DNA of 64,000 nucleotides, from contig CM043945.1 in the NCBI GenBank assembly GCA_014529385.2, positions 142,454,241 to 142,518,240 on the forward strand, read 5' to 3'. Below are positions 40,621 to 50,683 of the stretch, in pieces. The notes beneath the pieces were generated by a model. It had not been told where the DNA came from, did no database searches, and worked only from the letters and a program-made list of their open reading frames with translations. Both the position numbers and the translations under genes were made by a program. The first letter of the stretch is position 1, and every line of letters starts with the position of its first letter. This stretch comes from Adiantum capillus-veneris. Taxonomy: Eukaryota > Streptophyta > Polypodiopsida > Polypodiales > Pteridaceae.

Positions 40621-40839
40621 TTAAAATAAAATGAACACATGTACATCAAAAGAAGTGTGGTAGTTGATGAGAGGTAGAATGACAGGGTTTGGTGATGCAA
40701 GAATTTCTCCTACTCTTTGGGCACCAAACATGAACACCATACGTTGTTGAAAATGGATTTTCCTACTAATTGCAATGTTTATTCTAATGTGTGGAGTGAA
40801 ATGGAAGGGGAAAACCTCTATTCCTGGGCCATTATCCAT
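40621..40839 (-). CDS. Tat-2 accessory ORF B, small family (72 aa)
   Basis: An intact ORF starting MDNGPGIEVFPFHFTPHIRI and reading INIAISRKIHFQQRMVFMFG, then GEILASPNPVILPLINYHTS and FDVHVFILF. It is closest to the single Tat-1 ORF at 8398-8610 (shared ISRKIHFQQR, FGA, GEI, SFDVH.FIL). It ends 34 bases before ORF C. No known domain. Confidence 0.65.
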   Translation of the reverse strand: MDNGPGIEVFPFHFTPHIRINIAISRKIHFQQRMVFMFGAQRVGEILASPNPVILPLINYHTSFDVHVFILF

Positions 40840-40860
40840 GGTCTATGCATGACCTAATGC

Positions 40861-41073
40861 TTAAAACAAAACAAAAATATAAACGTCCAAACTAAGGTCG
40901 TACCTAATGAGAGGCAAAATAAAAGGATTTCCTGAAGCGTTTATCTCGGCCAACCTAAGAGGACCTAAAATTCTACAAATGACACGTTGAAATTGCAACT
41001 TAGTACTAATAATTATGTGTACCTTTTGCCTTGCAATGGGAATGAAGGGATCATACAAATTTTCGTGATTCAT
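40861..41073 (-). CDS. Tat-2 accessory ORF A, small family (70 aa)
   Basis: An intact ORF starting MNHENLYDPFIPIARQKVHI and reading IISTKLQFQRVICRILGPLR, LAEINASGNPFILPLIRYDL and SLDVYIFVLF. It is a diverged paralogue of ORF B, which follows after 21 bases. It lies about 55 bases downstream of the primer-binding site, so it would be the first ORF of the genomic RNA. Conserved length and C-terminus argue for selection. Confidence 0.62.
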   Translation of the reverse strand: MNHENLYDPFIPIARQKVHIIISTKLQFQRVICRILGPLRLAEINASGNPFILPLIRYDLSLDVYIFVLF

Positions 41074-41128
41074 GCAAACTACTTGACTATGCTAAAGGTT
41101 GATTCTACACAAAAATACACAAGCCATT

Positions 41129-41145
41129 CCTCCGTGGGGGCACCA
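41129..41145 (-). other. Tat-2 primer-binding site candidate
   Basis: TGGTGCCCCCACGGAGG on minus, 3 bases after the LTR end CCGCCTCA. It differs from the Tat-1 site (TGGCACCCCCATTGAGG) at several places, so one or both have drifted. The priming tRNA is not identified. Confidence 0.6.
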
Positions 41146-41148
41146 ATT

Positions 41149-43126
41149 TGAGGCGGTCCGGGGCGGGCAACAAGAAGAGCAACCTCTAGACACCCTTCAA
41201 GGCTCCCGTGCTGCTCAATGGGTTGGGGTTGGAAAAAAAATAACAAACACACACACAAACCCGCAACCTAACCCTACACAAATTTGGGGCACCACCTAGT
41301 TTTGGATGCGAACTAGGACGCATAAAGAGAGAGAGAGAGAGGGGAGAGAGAGGGAGAGAGATAGTGCTCGGGCTGCTTTGAAACGTATCGGCAATGATCA
41401 AGCAAACACAATTATATATGTAAGAAAGAGAGAGAAGGGGGAGGGGGTGTTTGTTGCACTACTCCTCTAACCATGGATGGGTTAGATTTTCAGCCATTTA
41501 TCTAATTTCTTTTGCTTGGAATTATCAAGAAGTTGGTGGGGAAAGAGAGAGGAGAGAAATGGAGGTGATAGGACTCTTCATAGTGGGTTAGTGTTAGTAG
41601 AGTTAGTATTAATTTACAAATGGAATTGGATATTTACAATGGGAGTATCCATGTAGGATACAAATACGGAAGAAAAACTCTTAAGAGGCAAGAAAAGGTG
41701 GATTTCTTACAAGGTTGATGCTCCAAGTGTCTTGAGTAGGGCCAATTTTGATGCTTGTTGACGGTCCACTAGCTTTGACGGTACATTTTTTCTCCACTCT
41801 TGACCTTCCTTGAGAGACAAGGTAATTGAAGCTGAGTAATCAACCACCATGATGCTGTCTTTTAAGAGAAGAGGCTGAATTTTGTGGTTTTTTTGATAGA
41901 TATGGGTAAATTGGAGGAGGAAAAATGAGACTAGGTGGTCAATTTTGGAATGGAATTGTGTGTGGGAGGTATGAGTTCACCATGGTTTCTCTTATTCTTC
42001 AAGGTTGAGGAGAAGGTGAGTAGGGTGCAGAGAGGAGTGGTGAGAGAGGTGGGGATGATGAGTGGAGAAGTGTGTGTGAAAGAGGAAAATGATAAAGTGG
42101 AAGAGAGAGTGTGGCTGGGGTCCACTAATAAAATCATAGCTCACAGCTCGTAGCTCAAAAAAATATGAAAACATTTGAGGCAAAAGTTCAACCCACGAGC
42201 TACAACTTTTGTTTGTATCACCTTTTCAAATTCGGAGAGCAAGTGAACTTTAAAAATTCAGCAAAACCGACCGTTTTTTTCCACTGCACAAGGTCCTTGT
42301 GGGGTCCTTCTTTGGATGATTCTTTTGAATACCTCCAAGAGTGAGCCCTCCATAGTAGGAAGTATGCATGCCACCTACCCCTTGACCTTATTTGGTAGGT
42401 CTATAATTGAAGATATTGTTGAGATTATGATATAAGTGAATAGTACAACTAAGAAAATCAAATATTGAGGGGTCTAAAAAATATTTACATGTCAAATATA
42501 AATAATATAAGTGGAAAAAAATATAAAGGGGTCAAAAGAAATCTCTCTCATTATGAGGCTACCATAAAAAGATAAATATTTTTGGTGGTCTAATTTTTTA
42601 GAAAAAAAAACAAAATAGATGTAGGAAGGGAAAAATCACAATAGTGAAAAAATATACACATAAATAAAACTAGTTTTTTTGGATTTTTGTTGGGGTGGAG
42701 TTACACCAAATATAAGAGAAGCTTACATGAAAATATTTCTATATGGAATAAAGAATATGAAAAATGGTAAGAAAAATTGTGGTAATGGTGAGGCAATGTA
42801 CAGAGCATAAATAGCACACACCTAGGTAGAAATATTTAAATAAATACCAAAATAATTATGAAAAAATCTTTTATTTAGGCCCTATATACAAAGAAATATT
42901 TACATACGCATGGGCCATAATATACTTATATTTTTATTTTTTTTTGGCTCAACTAGCCCAATGACTAGCTAATTGAGGGTTTTTTAAGAAGATATGGGAA
43001 AAGTCTCATGACTCACGCACGCCTATGTACAGTGAAATTGTAGGGATAGCCACAGTGTTTGGGTGATTTTGGTAGGGTGAGGTAACTCAATGTGGCAATT
43101 ACAAAGAGCCGAAAAAACGGCTATCA
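41149..43126 (-). repeat. Tat-2 5' LTR (1,978 bp), internally deleted
   Basis: On minus it starts TGATAGCCGTTTTTTCGG at 43126 and ends ..GGACCGCCTCA at 41149. Compared with the solo LTR at 4237-6932 it lacks about 600 bases between 41458 and 41459 (counterpart 4656-5254), the part that holds the TATA box. A (GA)n tract lies at 41326-41360. Its outer edge abuts Tat-3 coding sequence at 43127. Short ORFs at 41931-42183 are LTR sequence. It contains no gene. Confidence 0.88.
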
Positions 43127-43389
43127 ATGCCATAGGGGTAAAACGCGCTAGGCATGGTGAATATTCCCAAAAGGAAGAAAAGATGAAGACTAAAGGGGAA
43201 TCTAGCAAAAAGCCGTCCAAGTCACGATGTAAAATTGACATTGTAGATTTCTCTTTGGGTGAATGTTCTAAACCATATGATTTGGTTCAAGATGTTTCTG
43301 TGCAGGGCCCAAAAATCACTTGGCCCCAGTTACTCCACCTAGCACCTAGGGTGAGGAAACAATGGACAAAGATGGTTAGCACGAGATGA
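43127..43389 (+). pseudogene. Tat-3 gag-protease linker fragment
   Basis: Open from the junction: AINAIGVKRARHGEYSQKEE, then KIDIVDFSLGECSKPYDLVQ and ITWPQLLHLAPRVRKQWTKM, ending at TGA 43387-43389 after VSTR. This matches the Tat-2 stretch EANGIKRGRGKGKE..INIQDFPLGHGMAPYNL..ISWPQFLALCPQV. The duplicate at 33307 keeps an Arg codon at the stop position. Confidence 0.85.
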
Positions 43390-45897
43390 TCAAAGCCAAA
43401 GATAGCTGGGGATATCTCTGGGAGGAATCTAGATGACATACTACCAGTAATGGATGCTTACATCAAAGATCAACACATCTACAATATCTACATCGATGGT
43501 GGTGCACAAATATGCGTCATGAGTGAAAAAATGATGCACCGTTTGGGTTTAGAGGTGAGTCGGCCGGCACCATGGCGATCCAAAATGGCAAATAATTTAA
43601 AATTTCAATGTGTTGGTGTCATAAATGCAGTTAGGATAAAGGCATTCAACACCGAGGTAGATGTGGACATCTTTGTCATGCCACACAAAGGGGAGGGCTA
43701 TCCTATCATTGTAGGGAGGCCTTGGCTTATTGCTATAAGAGCTAAGCAGGACTGGGACACCCGCATAATCCAGATGAAGGATGCAAAAGGGAGGCCAATA
43801 CTTTACGACATGAAGAAAGGTCGGCAATGCGACATGGATCTAGAAACCTCTATGGATGATTTTTCTAGTGGTGACTCTTCAACCACTTCAGAGGAGGAGT
43901 CAACAGTGAGTGAAGAAAGTGACAGTAGCATTGAGGTGATGGGGATCATTCTCAAGGACCCTAAGAAGATGGAGCAACCTGATGCCTCATCATCAAACCA
44001 AGGGGAGACACCAGGTATACAACCTATGGTAGAAGCAAGTAAGCTACATCAAATGCTCTCTAGTGAGTTGTGTGGGAAGGAACGTCAAGATTATATTTTG
44101 ATGCTAAGTAATTTTACCACATTGTTCATTGATGAATATGATAAAATCACTGGCATCACAGTAGTTCAACATCACATTAAGCTCAAGGAGGGAAGTAAAC
44201 CTGTAGTGCAGAAGCTCAGGCGGCTAGGAGTAATTCAACAAGACGCCCTACTCAAAGAGGTGAGTAAATTGCTAGAAGTCGGTTTTATCTATCCTGTTGA
44301 AGACTCAGAGTGGGTTTCTCCAGTGGTAGTCACACCAAAGAAGAATAGTAAGTGGAGGGTTTGTGTTGATTACAAGCCTGTTAATGCAGCCACAAAGAGG
44401 GACCATTTTCCTCTTCCTTTTCAAGACGAAATACTCAATGAGGTAGCAGGACATGAGCGCTACACGGTATGTGATGGCTACTTAGGCTACTTCCAAATTA
44501 GCATCGCTGAAGAAGATCAAAAGAAGACAACCTTCATCACACCATGGGGATGTTTTGATTACAGAGTTATGCCTTTTGGTCTCACTAATGCTCCAGCCAC
44601 TTTTCAGCGATATGTGACATTTGTTTTTCAGCCATTCTTTGGAAAATCAATCCGTGTTTTTATTGATGACTTTTGCATCTATAGCTCTCGCTCTCTTCAT
44701 TTGGAGAAAGTTTATGAAGGTCTAGCTAGGCTACAAGCTTTGGGTGGCCAACTCAATGTGGAGAAATGCCACATTGGTGAAAGCAAGGTTACTCTTCTTG
44801 GCCATGTGATCTCGGCCAACGGCATTGAAGCTGACCCAAGCAAGGTTCAAGCCTTGGTGGCTTTGACCTCTCCCACCACAACAAAGCAATTGGTCTCTTT
44901 TCTTCAAAAGGTGAGGTATTTGAGTAGGTTCATTCACTTGCTCTCCCAAGTGGTTCTCCCTTTACAACAAGTTACCCATCAAGAGATCTTCACTTGGAGT
45001 GAAGAAAATGAACAACAATTCAATGAGGTAAAACAAATTCTAGCTTCACTTCCCACCATAGCACCTCCAAAGTGGGACGAGCCATTTTATGTAAACCCTA
45101 GTGTTGGCAATGACACACTTGGGGCTGTATTGATGCAAAAGGATCCTCAAACTTCTTTCATGCGTCCTATCTACTTCTCTAGTCGAATGATGACCCCATC
45201 AGAAAAGGGATACACGGCAGTGGAGCACATGGTGCTTGCATTAATGTTTGCTACCACCAAATTTCTCTCTTATTTATTGTCTAGACCATTCATAATCTTA
45301 ACAATGGAAGAAGTATTTCCTTATGTAATGCAGCACATGGATGTTTCTTCTAGGATTTCCAAATGGCTCACAAGGCTGCAAGAGTTTGACTACACAATGC
45401 AAGTGGAGAACTCCACAAGGGCCAGTCTAGGAGGTATTCTCACTCATTTCCACTATGAAAAGAAGCTAAAGATAAAGCCAAATGATCAAGATATTACACC
45501 CGTACTGGAAGTCGCTAAGGTAGAGGAGGCTCACTCTCTTTTCTTTGATGGAGCCTACGAGAGGAAAGTGGACAAAGCTGCAGCAGGCATTGTCATCTTC
45601 AACGAGCAAGGGGATAAGGTTTTCTCCATTGGGAATCTCTTGGATTCTCACTCTAACAATGAGGCAGAATATGAAACCTTAAATCTTGTGTTAGAGTGGT
45701 GTGTGACACAGGGCATTCAAGGGTTAAATGTATTTTGTGATGCCATGCTTTTAATAAAACAAATACAAGGAACTTGGGCTTGTAAAAATCATAGCTTGCT
45801 AGGCCATTTGCGCAAAGTCAAGGAACTTTTAGGAACATTTCAAGTTGTACAATTACATCATGCCCTCGAGCAGAAAATCAAGAAGCAGATGCTCTAG
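43390..45897 (+). CDS. Tat-3 protease, reverse transcriptase and both RNase H domains
   Basis: Residues count from the ATG at 43450. Protease: YIDGGAQICVM (D-G-G-A at 16-19) and YPIIVGRPWLIAIRAKQDWD. Acidic Ser/Glu linker (about 135-175). RT: DSEWVSPVVVTPKKNSKWRV, DHFPLPFQDEILNEVAGHER, YRVMPFGLTNAPATFQRY and RVFIDDFCIYS (F-I-D-D at 404-407). RNase H 1: PFYVNPSVGNDTLGAVLMQK, in which the usual D-A-S is N-P-S, and RPIYFSSRMMTPSEKGYTAV. RNase H 2: HSLFFDGAYERK (Asp at 700), SNNEAEYETLNLV and CDAMLLIKQI. The ORF ends at 45897 after a frameshift near 45860 that takes the frame off NQEADALAREKL. The long open frame suggests a fairly young copy. Confidence 0.9.
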   Translation, partial: SKPKIAGDISGRNLDDILPVMDAYIKDQHIYNIYIDGGAQICVMSEKMMHRLGLEVSRPAPWRSKMANNLKFQCVGVINAVRIKAFNTEVDVDIFVMPHKGEGYPIIVGRPWLIAIRAKQDWDTRIIQMKDAKGRPILYDMKKGRQCDMDLETSMDDFSSGDSSTTSEEESTVSEESDSSIEVMGIILKDPKKMEQPDASSSNQGETPGIQPMVEASKLHQMLSSELCGKERQDYILMLSNFTTLFIDEYDKITGITVVQHHIKLKEGSKPVVQKLRRLGVIQQDALLKEVSKLLEVGFIYPVEDSEWVSPVVVTPKKNSKWRVCVDYKPVNAATKRDHFPLPFQDEILNEVAGHERYTVCDGYLGYFQISIAEEDQKKTTFITPWGCFDYRVMPFGLTNAPATFQRYVTFVFQPFFGKSIRVFIDDFCIYSSRSLHLEKVYEGLARLQALGGQLNVEKCHIGESKVTLLGHVISANGIEADPSKVQALVALTSPTTTKQLVSFLQKVRYLSRFIHLLSQVVLPLQQVTHQEIFTWSEENEQQFNEVKQILASLPTIAPPKWDEPFYVNPSVGNDTLGAVLMQKDPQTSFMRPIYFSSRMMTPSEKGYTAVEHMVLALMFATTKFLSYLLSRPFIILTMEEVFPYVMQHMDVSSRISKWLTRLQEFDYTMQVENSTRASLGGILTHFHYEKKLKIKPNDQDITPVLEVAKVEEAHSLFFDGAYERKVDKAAAGIVIFNEQGDKVFSIGNLLDSHSNNEAEYETLNLVLEWCVTQGIQGLNVFCDAMLLIKQIQGTWACKNHSLLGHLRKVKELLGTFQVVQLHHALEQKIKKQML

Positions 45898-46331
45898 CTA
45901 GAGAGAAGCTGCAAGATGTTTCAGTGGTTGGTGCTATCGAGTTCAAGCTGCCTCTCTTCCAAGGTAGCGATGCTATGCCTGACATCATGAATTTCTTGGA
46001 CACAGGAGAGTGTCCTAAGGACCTTACTAAGGGCCAAAAGCAGTGGCTTGTGCGCACCGCAACAAAATACCGCCTTATCAATGACGGCCTCTACTGCAAG
46101 GGTAAGGATCAAATTCTTAGGCGTGTACCTCTCTCTAGAGAGATCACTGAAATCATTTCAAGTTTCCATGATGGTGTTTGCGGAGGACACTTTGCACTTG
46201 ACATCACTAGTAGAAAGATCATACAAGCCGGGTTTGTATGGCCTAGTCTACATAGGGATGTGCATCATTGGTGTAAAACATGCAAGGAATGTCAAAAGGC
46301 AGGGGATAGGAGACTCACATATGAGCCATAG
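45860..46331 (+). pseudogene. Tat-3 RNase H 2 end and integrase zinc finger
   Basis: After the frameshift the reading continues NQEADALAREKLQDVSVVGA, then FQGSDAMPDIMNFLDTGECP, KQWLVRTATKYRLINDGLYC and the integrase H2C2 finger SFHDGVCGGHFALD..WCKTCKECQKAGD. It ends at a TAG (46329-46331) just before the integrase core, whose frame is the same. Confidence 0.85.
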
Positions 46332-47306
46332 ACTCCTATAATCTCATATGGACCATTTGAGAAATGGGGAATTGATGTTATTGGGCCTTTGCCAAGGAGC
46401 CAATCAGGTAAATTTTATATCATCATGGGTGTGGACTACATGACCAGGTGGGCTGAAGCAGTTGCCACCACCCTGATTATAGCTAAGGAAGTGGCTAAGT
46501 TCGTATTTGAAAACATTTGTTGCCGTTTTGGCACTCCTCTTGAAATAATTTTTGATAGGGGACCAGGTTTTAGAGGACACCTTGTAGGAGAGCTAATGGA
46601 GAAGTTAGGTATCTCACGACGACACTCAACTCCCTACTACCCACAATGCAATGGTTTGGTGGAAAAGGTAAATGGTATGATCTGCAAGATCATCACTAAA
46701 CATGTAAACAATCACAAAAGTGATTGGGACAAGCATCTTATGGCTGCACTTTGGGCTTATCGCACTTCATTTCGCACATCCCTTGGGTTCACACCATATC
46801 ACTTGGTGTTTGGTAAGGAAGCCATTTTACCCATTGAAGTACGATTGGCTAGTCTCAGGGTGCTAGCTGGGCAAGTGGAACGTCCTAATGCTCATCTCCA
46901 CAACCACATTCTTGATCTACACAGGCTTCAACTAGACAGAGAAGATGCTATGAACTATTATGCAGCACAGTCAGAGCAACGTCGCCTTACATTCAACAAG
47001 GGACTTAGGGCAAAAGGTCTCAAGAAAGGTATGTTGGTCCTACGGTATGATAACAGATTTGACACTAGGAAGGATAAAAAGTTTTCACCCAGATGGGAGG
47101 GGCCATTTGTCATTAGAAAGCGCTACACCAATGGCAGTTACCGATTGATGGATACAGATGGTAGGCTCCACAAAACATGTGTCAATGGATGGAGGTTGAA
47201 GCAATACTTTTTGAGATTTGATCAAACACCTATGATGGAAACCCCCGACGAGGGAGACTCGTCCACCTCAATTGAGGAAGAATCAAGTACAACGCTAGAG
47301 GCATGA
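46332..47306 (+). CDS. Tat-3 integrase core and C-terminal module
   Basis: Open from the TAG onward; the first ATG is at 46389. It reads GPFEKWGIDVIGPLPRSQSG (first Asp), IIFDRGPGFRGHLVGEL (second Asp; the family usually has S-D-N-G), RHSTPYYPQCNGLVEKVNGM (Glu), WDKHLMAALWAYRTSFRTSL, FTPYHLVFGKEAILPIEV, and the C-terminal VLRYDNRFDTRKDKKFSP, RWEGPFVIRKRYTNGSYRLM. It ends in an acidic Ser tail, TSIEEESSTTLEA. No chromodomain. It would insert the cDNA. Confidence 0.9.
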   Translation, partial: TPIISYGPFEKWGIDVIGPLPRSQSGKFYIIMGVDYMTRWAEAVATTLIIAKEVAKFVFENICCRFGTPLEIIFDRGPGFRGHLVGELMEKLGISRRHSTPYYPQCNGLVEKVNGMICKIITKHVNNHKSDWDKHLMAALWAYRTSFRTSLGFTPYHLVFGKEAILPIEVRLASLRVLAGQVERPNAHLHNHILDLHRLQLDREDAMNYYAAQSEQRRLTFNKGLRAKGLKKGMLVLRYDNRFDTRKDKKFSPRWEGPFVIRKRYTNGSYRLMDTDGRLHKTCVNGWRLKQYFLRFDQTPMMETPDEGDSSTSIEEESSTTLEA

Positions 47307-47320
47307 ATACCTCTAGCCTT

Positions 47321-47334
47321 AGGGGGAGGGCTAA
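47321..47334 (+). other. Tat-3 polypurine tract
   Basis: agggggagggctaa, 15 bases after the integrase stop and directly before the 3' LTR start TGAGGCAAGCTTTTCC. Confidence 0.65.
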
Positions 47335-49286
47335 TGAGGCAAGCTTTTCCATGCATGGGAACCCCCCATATATTTTTTCCCTTTTACCAAAATATTTCCT
47401 ATTATATAAGTTACTTTTGATTTTTTCTTCCTTTTTCACAAACGTTGTAGCCTTTATTAAATAAATAAGATTTATGCTAATCAATCACGATGTAGCATAA
47501 ATAAGTAAGCTTTCTTTGTTGATCTCTCTTTTGACCTTAAATATTAAATATATACATTCTAAATTACATTATATATTTTAGTATTTTCTAATATATTTTT
47601 CATGTATGTATATTATTCCACCCTACCAAATATTTTATTCACTAGTTTTCATTTTCAAACCTCAACCCCACTTTCAAATTTCAATAATACCTCCATCTAG
47701 ATGATTGCCAATCTTTTCAAAACTCTAGGTTCATGTTTTCATACACATGAAGGAGCTTACACTTGAAGGCAAGAGAGAAGTCCACTCAAAGCGGACCACC
47801 AAAAGTCCTTTGCAGCCACAAATAATACATTATTTGGCTGAATTTTTTAAGTAAAGAAGAACCCCGAATCTGAAGGAGCGTTCAACATGAAAGATGTAGC
47901 TCGTGATCTCAACTTTTAGCTCAAATGTTTTCAGAATTTTTGAAGTTATGAACACAGAGATATGATTTTTGTAGTGGACCTTCGTTTTCTCGTGTAATGG
48001 TGACACACACCATCCCCAATTTTCTTCCCTCTAGAATGGCTATGGTTCTACAAGTCTTCAAACATGATTACAAGAGACAAGGCTCTTTTAATGAGGTATT
48101 GGCAAGTCTAGAGTGATTCTATCACCATTTTTGGAGGATCCATCCTCATCAACAACTATCCACCTTTGACAATCTCTCTTGTAAATTTCTTACCTCTCTC
48201 TTCTCTCCCTAATAAGCTTATGTCTAGCCAAAGCTAGACTATTGTAAATATCTCCTATCCTCTACATCCTACCCACATTCTCTCATCTTCTCTCTCTATT
48301 TACTCTGGTATTTTAAATAATGAGGAGACAAGATGGGAGCCACAGTCACATGCACCCCATTTTCCTAGTCACCAAAGTGGGACACTCACCTCAAATAGAA
48401 ATATTGCTAAATCCTTCCCTCCTTCCCTATATAAGGAGGCCATTAGAGCTCACTTTGGGGGGGGGGATAGGAACACACACACACACACACACAAATATCC
48501 ATACACACTCTTGTGCTACATGCTTGTAGCATGAACCCTAATCACATAATCACAACACCATCATCATCACCATCACCATGCACAAAAGATGAGCACCACA
48601 CCTCCACACCACTTGTAATTAAGGATTGAAGGCACAATTTCAAGCAGAAGAAGGGTGGACACACTCATGATATTCCTCGCCATCAACTCCCAACTCTCCA
48701 TTATGCCTCCTACGATCTTGTCCCCTTCTCATTTCCTACCATACGCTACCTATTGTATTCATCTTTTGCAAGCAATCAACACACTCCATCTTGGTGCCAT
48801 ACTTTGTGTCGCTTTGGATACATCTCATTGTGAGTATGGTATATGCTTGTTCCTTGCCTTTTTTTTTCTGCTTATGTAAAGGTGTGCGGATTCGCCACCA
48901 TACACACACACTCTCTCTCTCCCTCTCATATTCCTATCATCTTGCTACTTCCATCTTGAGGTGTGCGGATTCGCCACCTCTTGTATGATAAGTGAGCATA
49001 CTCGCAAGTTTCCCCTACCTCATTATCTTCCTTACTAACATGCACCAATAGCAAGCCCATTCTCACTCATTCACCACTCCTCTCACCTTATTCTCTGACC
49101 ACCCCATTCCACATTTGGGCGTGGATCTTGAAATTGTTTTTCATGGCATGCTTCATTGTGTATATGTATGCGTCCTAGCCGCATATCTTGCTAGGTGGTG
49201 CCCCTATTGTGTATCCCCCATGATGAGGCCATTGTGCATAGTCTTGGTGTAGAGGCCACTAGGTCTATTTTTCACTTCCGCCTCTA
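47335..49286 (+). repeat. Tat-3 3' LTR (about 1.95 kb)
   Basis: It starts TGAGGCAAGC and ends near ..ccgcctcta at 49286. The interior aligns with the other Tat LTRs in sense orientation: gatgtagctcgtgatctcaa at 47895 against the minus strand at 42200, and tgcgtcctagc..ctaggtggtgcccc at 49168 against the minus strand at 41285-41320. TATATAAGG at 48428 is the likely TATA box, before a G-run at 48460. A 19-base direct repeat (ggtgtgcggattcgccacc) lies at 48881 and 48960. (CA)n at 48475-48494. It contains no gene. Flanking duplication cannot be tested because the 5' end is lost. Confidence 0.75.
48428..48436 (+). promoter_or_regulatory. TATA box in the Tat-3 3' LTR
   Basis: TATATAAGG, about 860 bases before the LTR end and 25 bases before a run of nine G, the same layout as TATAAATAG at 7520 in Tat-1. 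Confidence 0.5.
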
Positions 49287-50683
49287 AGTAGGACATGAGA
49301 TAAAATTCACATTAACTTTGATGGGTATCACATATATTTCAATGCATGTACATTTAGTTACATCAAAGTGATATCACTTGAAATCTTTTTATTTTTTATT
49401 TTGTTTCGATTGCGTATAATTTATGATAAAGATCAAAATTAAGGTTTTTGTATTGAAATTACTGAGAGTTCCATGATACTTCTACAAAGAGAATTATATC
49501 CATCATATTATATTTTACACAGAGATTATATATAACATATCACTTGAAAGAAAGGTGAGTTATATCCATCGTCAATATTGAAGGATTATGGTTTTGATGA
49601 TTTGTAAAGAGTTAAGATTGTGAATATTTAAGAACTACAACTTTGATAACTTGTGTTGTATTCAAAGATTCATGTTAAAGAAATAAATGTGGATATTTAT
49701 ATTTATTCTTTTCATGTGGATATTAAAGTATTATTTTTCAATGATTCATGTGATTATATCTCAAATACTTACTATTTTGATGATTTATTTTATAATATTC
49801 AGTCGATATTCACAATTATGCTTTGACAATTCATATTATTTATCTTCAAGTTATGAATGTCAATCATTATGACTAGGATGGTTTATCAAATAGTTATATT
49901 TTGAAGATTTATTTTCTCTTTTGATTGAGAAAATCAAAGAGTTAAAATTTTAATGTTTTGGTATCATCGATAACTCGTGTCAAATTGTTATGATTTACTG
50001 ATTCATGTCAATTTTTTACATATGCATATTGAAGAGTTAGAATCTTGATGATTTATCCAAGAGATACATTTTAATAAATTTTTGAACTAAAACATGAAAA
50101 ACTTATGGTTTTTACTCATATTGAGTTCTTATCATTGTTTATTATTGAGATTGTATTGATAGAGTTATTTGATGATTATATGATATGTTTTCATGATTAG
50201 AAGTCATTTATATTGATCGTTCATTATTGAGATGAATCATGTCAGTAATGAATGATGCCATGATATATTTTTATGATGATTAAAAATCGTTCGTATTGTT
50301 TCGTACTGATCGTTCATCACCAAGATGATTATTCTTAGTGATAGAGTTGCCATGTCTCACTCTATAAATGACGCTTTATAGAGTTGTTTCATGATGCCAT
50401 GATACATTTTCATGATGATTAAACATCGTGCGTATTGTTCATTTTTTATTGAGATGATTATTCTTCCATAATTGTTCCATGATGGCGTGATGTGTTTCCA
50501 TGATAATTTATTATGATTGAAATAATTATTATTCTATGGTTTTGTTTTAGTATGCCATGATATTATACATGCTAGGTTGTAATGATTGAGATGATTGTTT
50601 CATGAGGTCATGATATTGTTTTATTATCTTGTTGATTTCTAATGATTGAGATGATCATTTCATGATGTCATGATACTGCTTAA
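49287..50683. other. AT-rich region with degenerate tandem repeats, no gene
   Basis: From about 50140 the sequence repeats variants of catgatgccatgatat, then ttttcatgatgattaaa, ttgttcat(t)..attgagatgatt at spacings of about 65-130 bases (50245, 50390, 50480, 50560, 50610, 50665). 49440-50140 is similar in composition but less ordered. No ORF with a motif. Confidence 0.6.

Larger units (their letters stand above)
34245..43126 (-). mobile_element. Ty3/gypsy element Tat-2 (dual RNase H), 3' end truncated
   Basis: In order on minus: 5' LTR (43126-41149), primer-binding site, two 70-aa ORFs, two 150-180-aa ORFs, gag, protease, RT, RNase H, second (archaeal-like) RNase H, integrase. The second RNase H after the first, before integrase, is the mark of the Tat/Ogre group. 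The copy has four or five in-frame stops but almost no frameshifts. It ends at 34244, just after the integrase C-terminus, without polypurine tract or 3' LTR. Confidence 0.9.
43127..49286 (+). mobile_element. Ty3/gypsy element Tat-3 (dual RNase H), 5' truncated
   Basis: It starts inside the gag-protease linker where the Tat-2 LTR ends, and runs through protease, RT, RNase H 1, RNase H 2 and integrase to a polypurine tract and a 3' LTR. Gag, accessory ORFs and 5' LTR are missing. Its protein is clearly different from Tat-1/Tat-2 (a separate subfamily) but has the same order. Lesions: TGA at 43387, frameshift near 45860, TAG at 46329. Confidence 0.9.
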
